A stretch of 5,619 bases of DNA from assembly GCA_020024155.1 (NCBI GenBank), contig JAHHUE010000086.1, forward strand, positions 1-5,619, in the 5' to 3' direction. The notes beneath the pieces were generated by a model. The model worked only from the letters and a program-made list of their open reading frames with translations, did no database searches and was not told where the DNA came from. This stretch comes from Oscillospiraceae bacterium (GTDB lineage: Bacteria > Bacillota > Clostridia > Oscillospirales > Ruminococcaceae). Position 1 is the stretch's first letter, and each line of letters opens with the position of its first letter. Position numbers and translations under genes: made by a program. Shown piece after piece: positions 5,235 through 5,619 of the stretch.

Positions 5235-5619
5235 TAAATAGAGAGTGGCTGTGAATTTAATTTAATAGTTTTATTGATAGTTTGATTGAGATGTAGATTA
5301 AATATATAAGTTTAATGACCGGATTGTTAATGACTTGCTTGACATAAATCTTTGTGTTTTGGGTTGTTATGGTAGTCTTATATTTATATATATCTTAAAA
5401 TAGTTATTAAGTAGTTTTGGTATTTAGCTGGATATATTGGTTTAAATATAATTTAATATACAGATTGATATATAAATTAAAGCGCAGTTGCTTGCTTTGG
5501 TTGATACATTGATTAGTACACAACAGGATACAGACCTAAGAAGTTATAGCTGCATACCGGAAGATTTTTATTTTTTGAAAAATTGATGTTGAGAAAATAA
5601 GTATATTGCTGTTGCAATA
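5235..5619. other. Long AT-rich stretch without a convincing gene
   Basis: No stem-loop/T-tract terminator follows the glycosyltransferase stop. From 5235 to 5470 I count about 44 G but only 11 C on the plus strand, a strong strand bias unlike the genes to the left. A TTGACA hexamer at 5339-5344 has no matching -10 box at 16-18 bp. At the right edge there are two overlapping short open frames: one on the plus strand (5476-5586, 36 codons, no ATG) and one on the minus strand entering from the edge with its stop at 5513-5515. Neither is recognisable. The minus one could be the tail of a convergent gene outside the window. Confidence 0.6.

Noticed and set aside
5339..5344. TTGACA consensus -35 box in the right-hand gap
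   Set aside because: No acceptable -10 hexamer at 16-18 bp and no gene start downstream in the window.
1..5619. CRISPR array, insertion sequence or riboswitch
   Set aside because: I saw no regularly spaced repeats, transposase or terminal inverted repeats, and the leaders at 1363-1397 and 2678-2729 are too short for a known riboswitch.

Overview
This AT-rich window looks like the chromosome of a low-GC Firmicute, most likely a gut-type Clostridia member. The grounds are strong purine-rich Shine-Dalgarno sites, consensus sigma-A-type promoters, a tRNA with an encoded CCA end, short stem-loop/T-tract terminators, and genes that resemble clostridial families. The assignment is inference from style; no single sequence here fixes the genus.

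Left part (1-906): a decayed 5-methylcytosine DNA methyltransferase that enters from the left edge. Its catalytic Pro-Cys-Gln motif and its motif VIII are readable. However, the motif VI Glu is Asp, a one-base deletion in an A-run at 701-706 shifts the frame, and the C-terminal motifs IX and X are absent. It is probably the remnant of a restriction-modification or mobile-element gene. From 907 to 1060 I see only AT-rich sequence. A tRNA-Glu(CTC) gene follows on the minus strand (1094-1168), with its own near-consensus promoter and a 13-bp hairpin terminator. Its 3' end faces the methyltransferase remnant.

Middle (1169-2574): a divergent intergenic region with two perfect inverted repeats between the tRNA promoter and a candidate promoter for a single-gene unit. 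That gene encodes a 382-aa metal-dependent amidohydrolase of the imidazolonepropionase-like group and ends in a strong GC-rich terminator at 2551-2574. It appears to be monocistronic.

Right part (2642-5234): a strong promoter (TTGACT-18-TATAAT) overlapped by an inverted repeat drives a tight three-gene operon. The genes encode an NAD(P)-binding SDR/epimerase-like protein, a xylose-isomerase-like TIM-barrel (sugar isomerase/epimerase) protein, and a family 2 glycosyltransferase related to dolichyl-phosphate mannosyltransferases. Together they look like a sugar-conversion and transfer module for a cell-surface polysaccharide or glycolipid; the sugar and acceptor cannot be read from sequence. 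No intrinsic terminator follows the operon. The last 385 nt hold no convincing gene but have a marked G-over-C strand bias and two short open frames at the edge that may belong to a gene outside the window.
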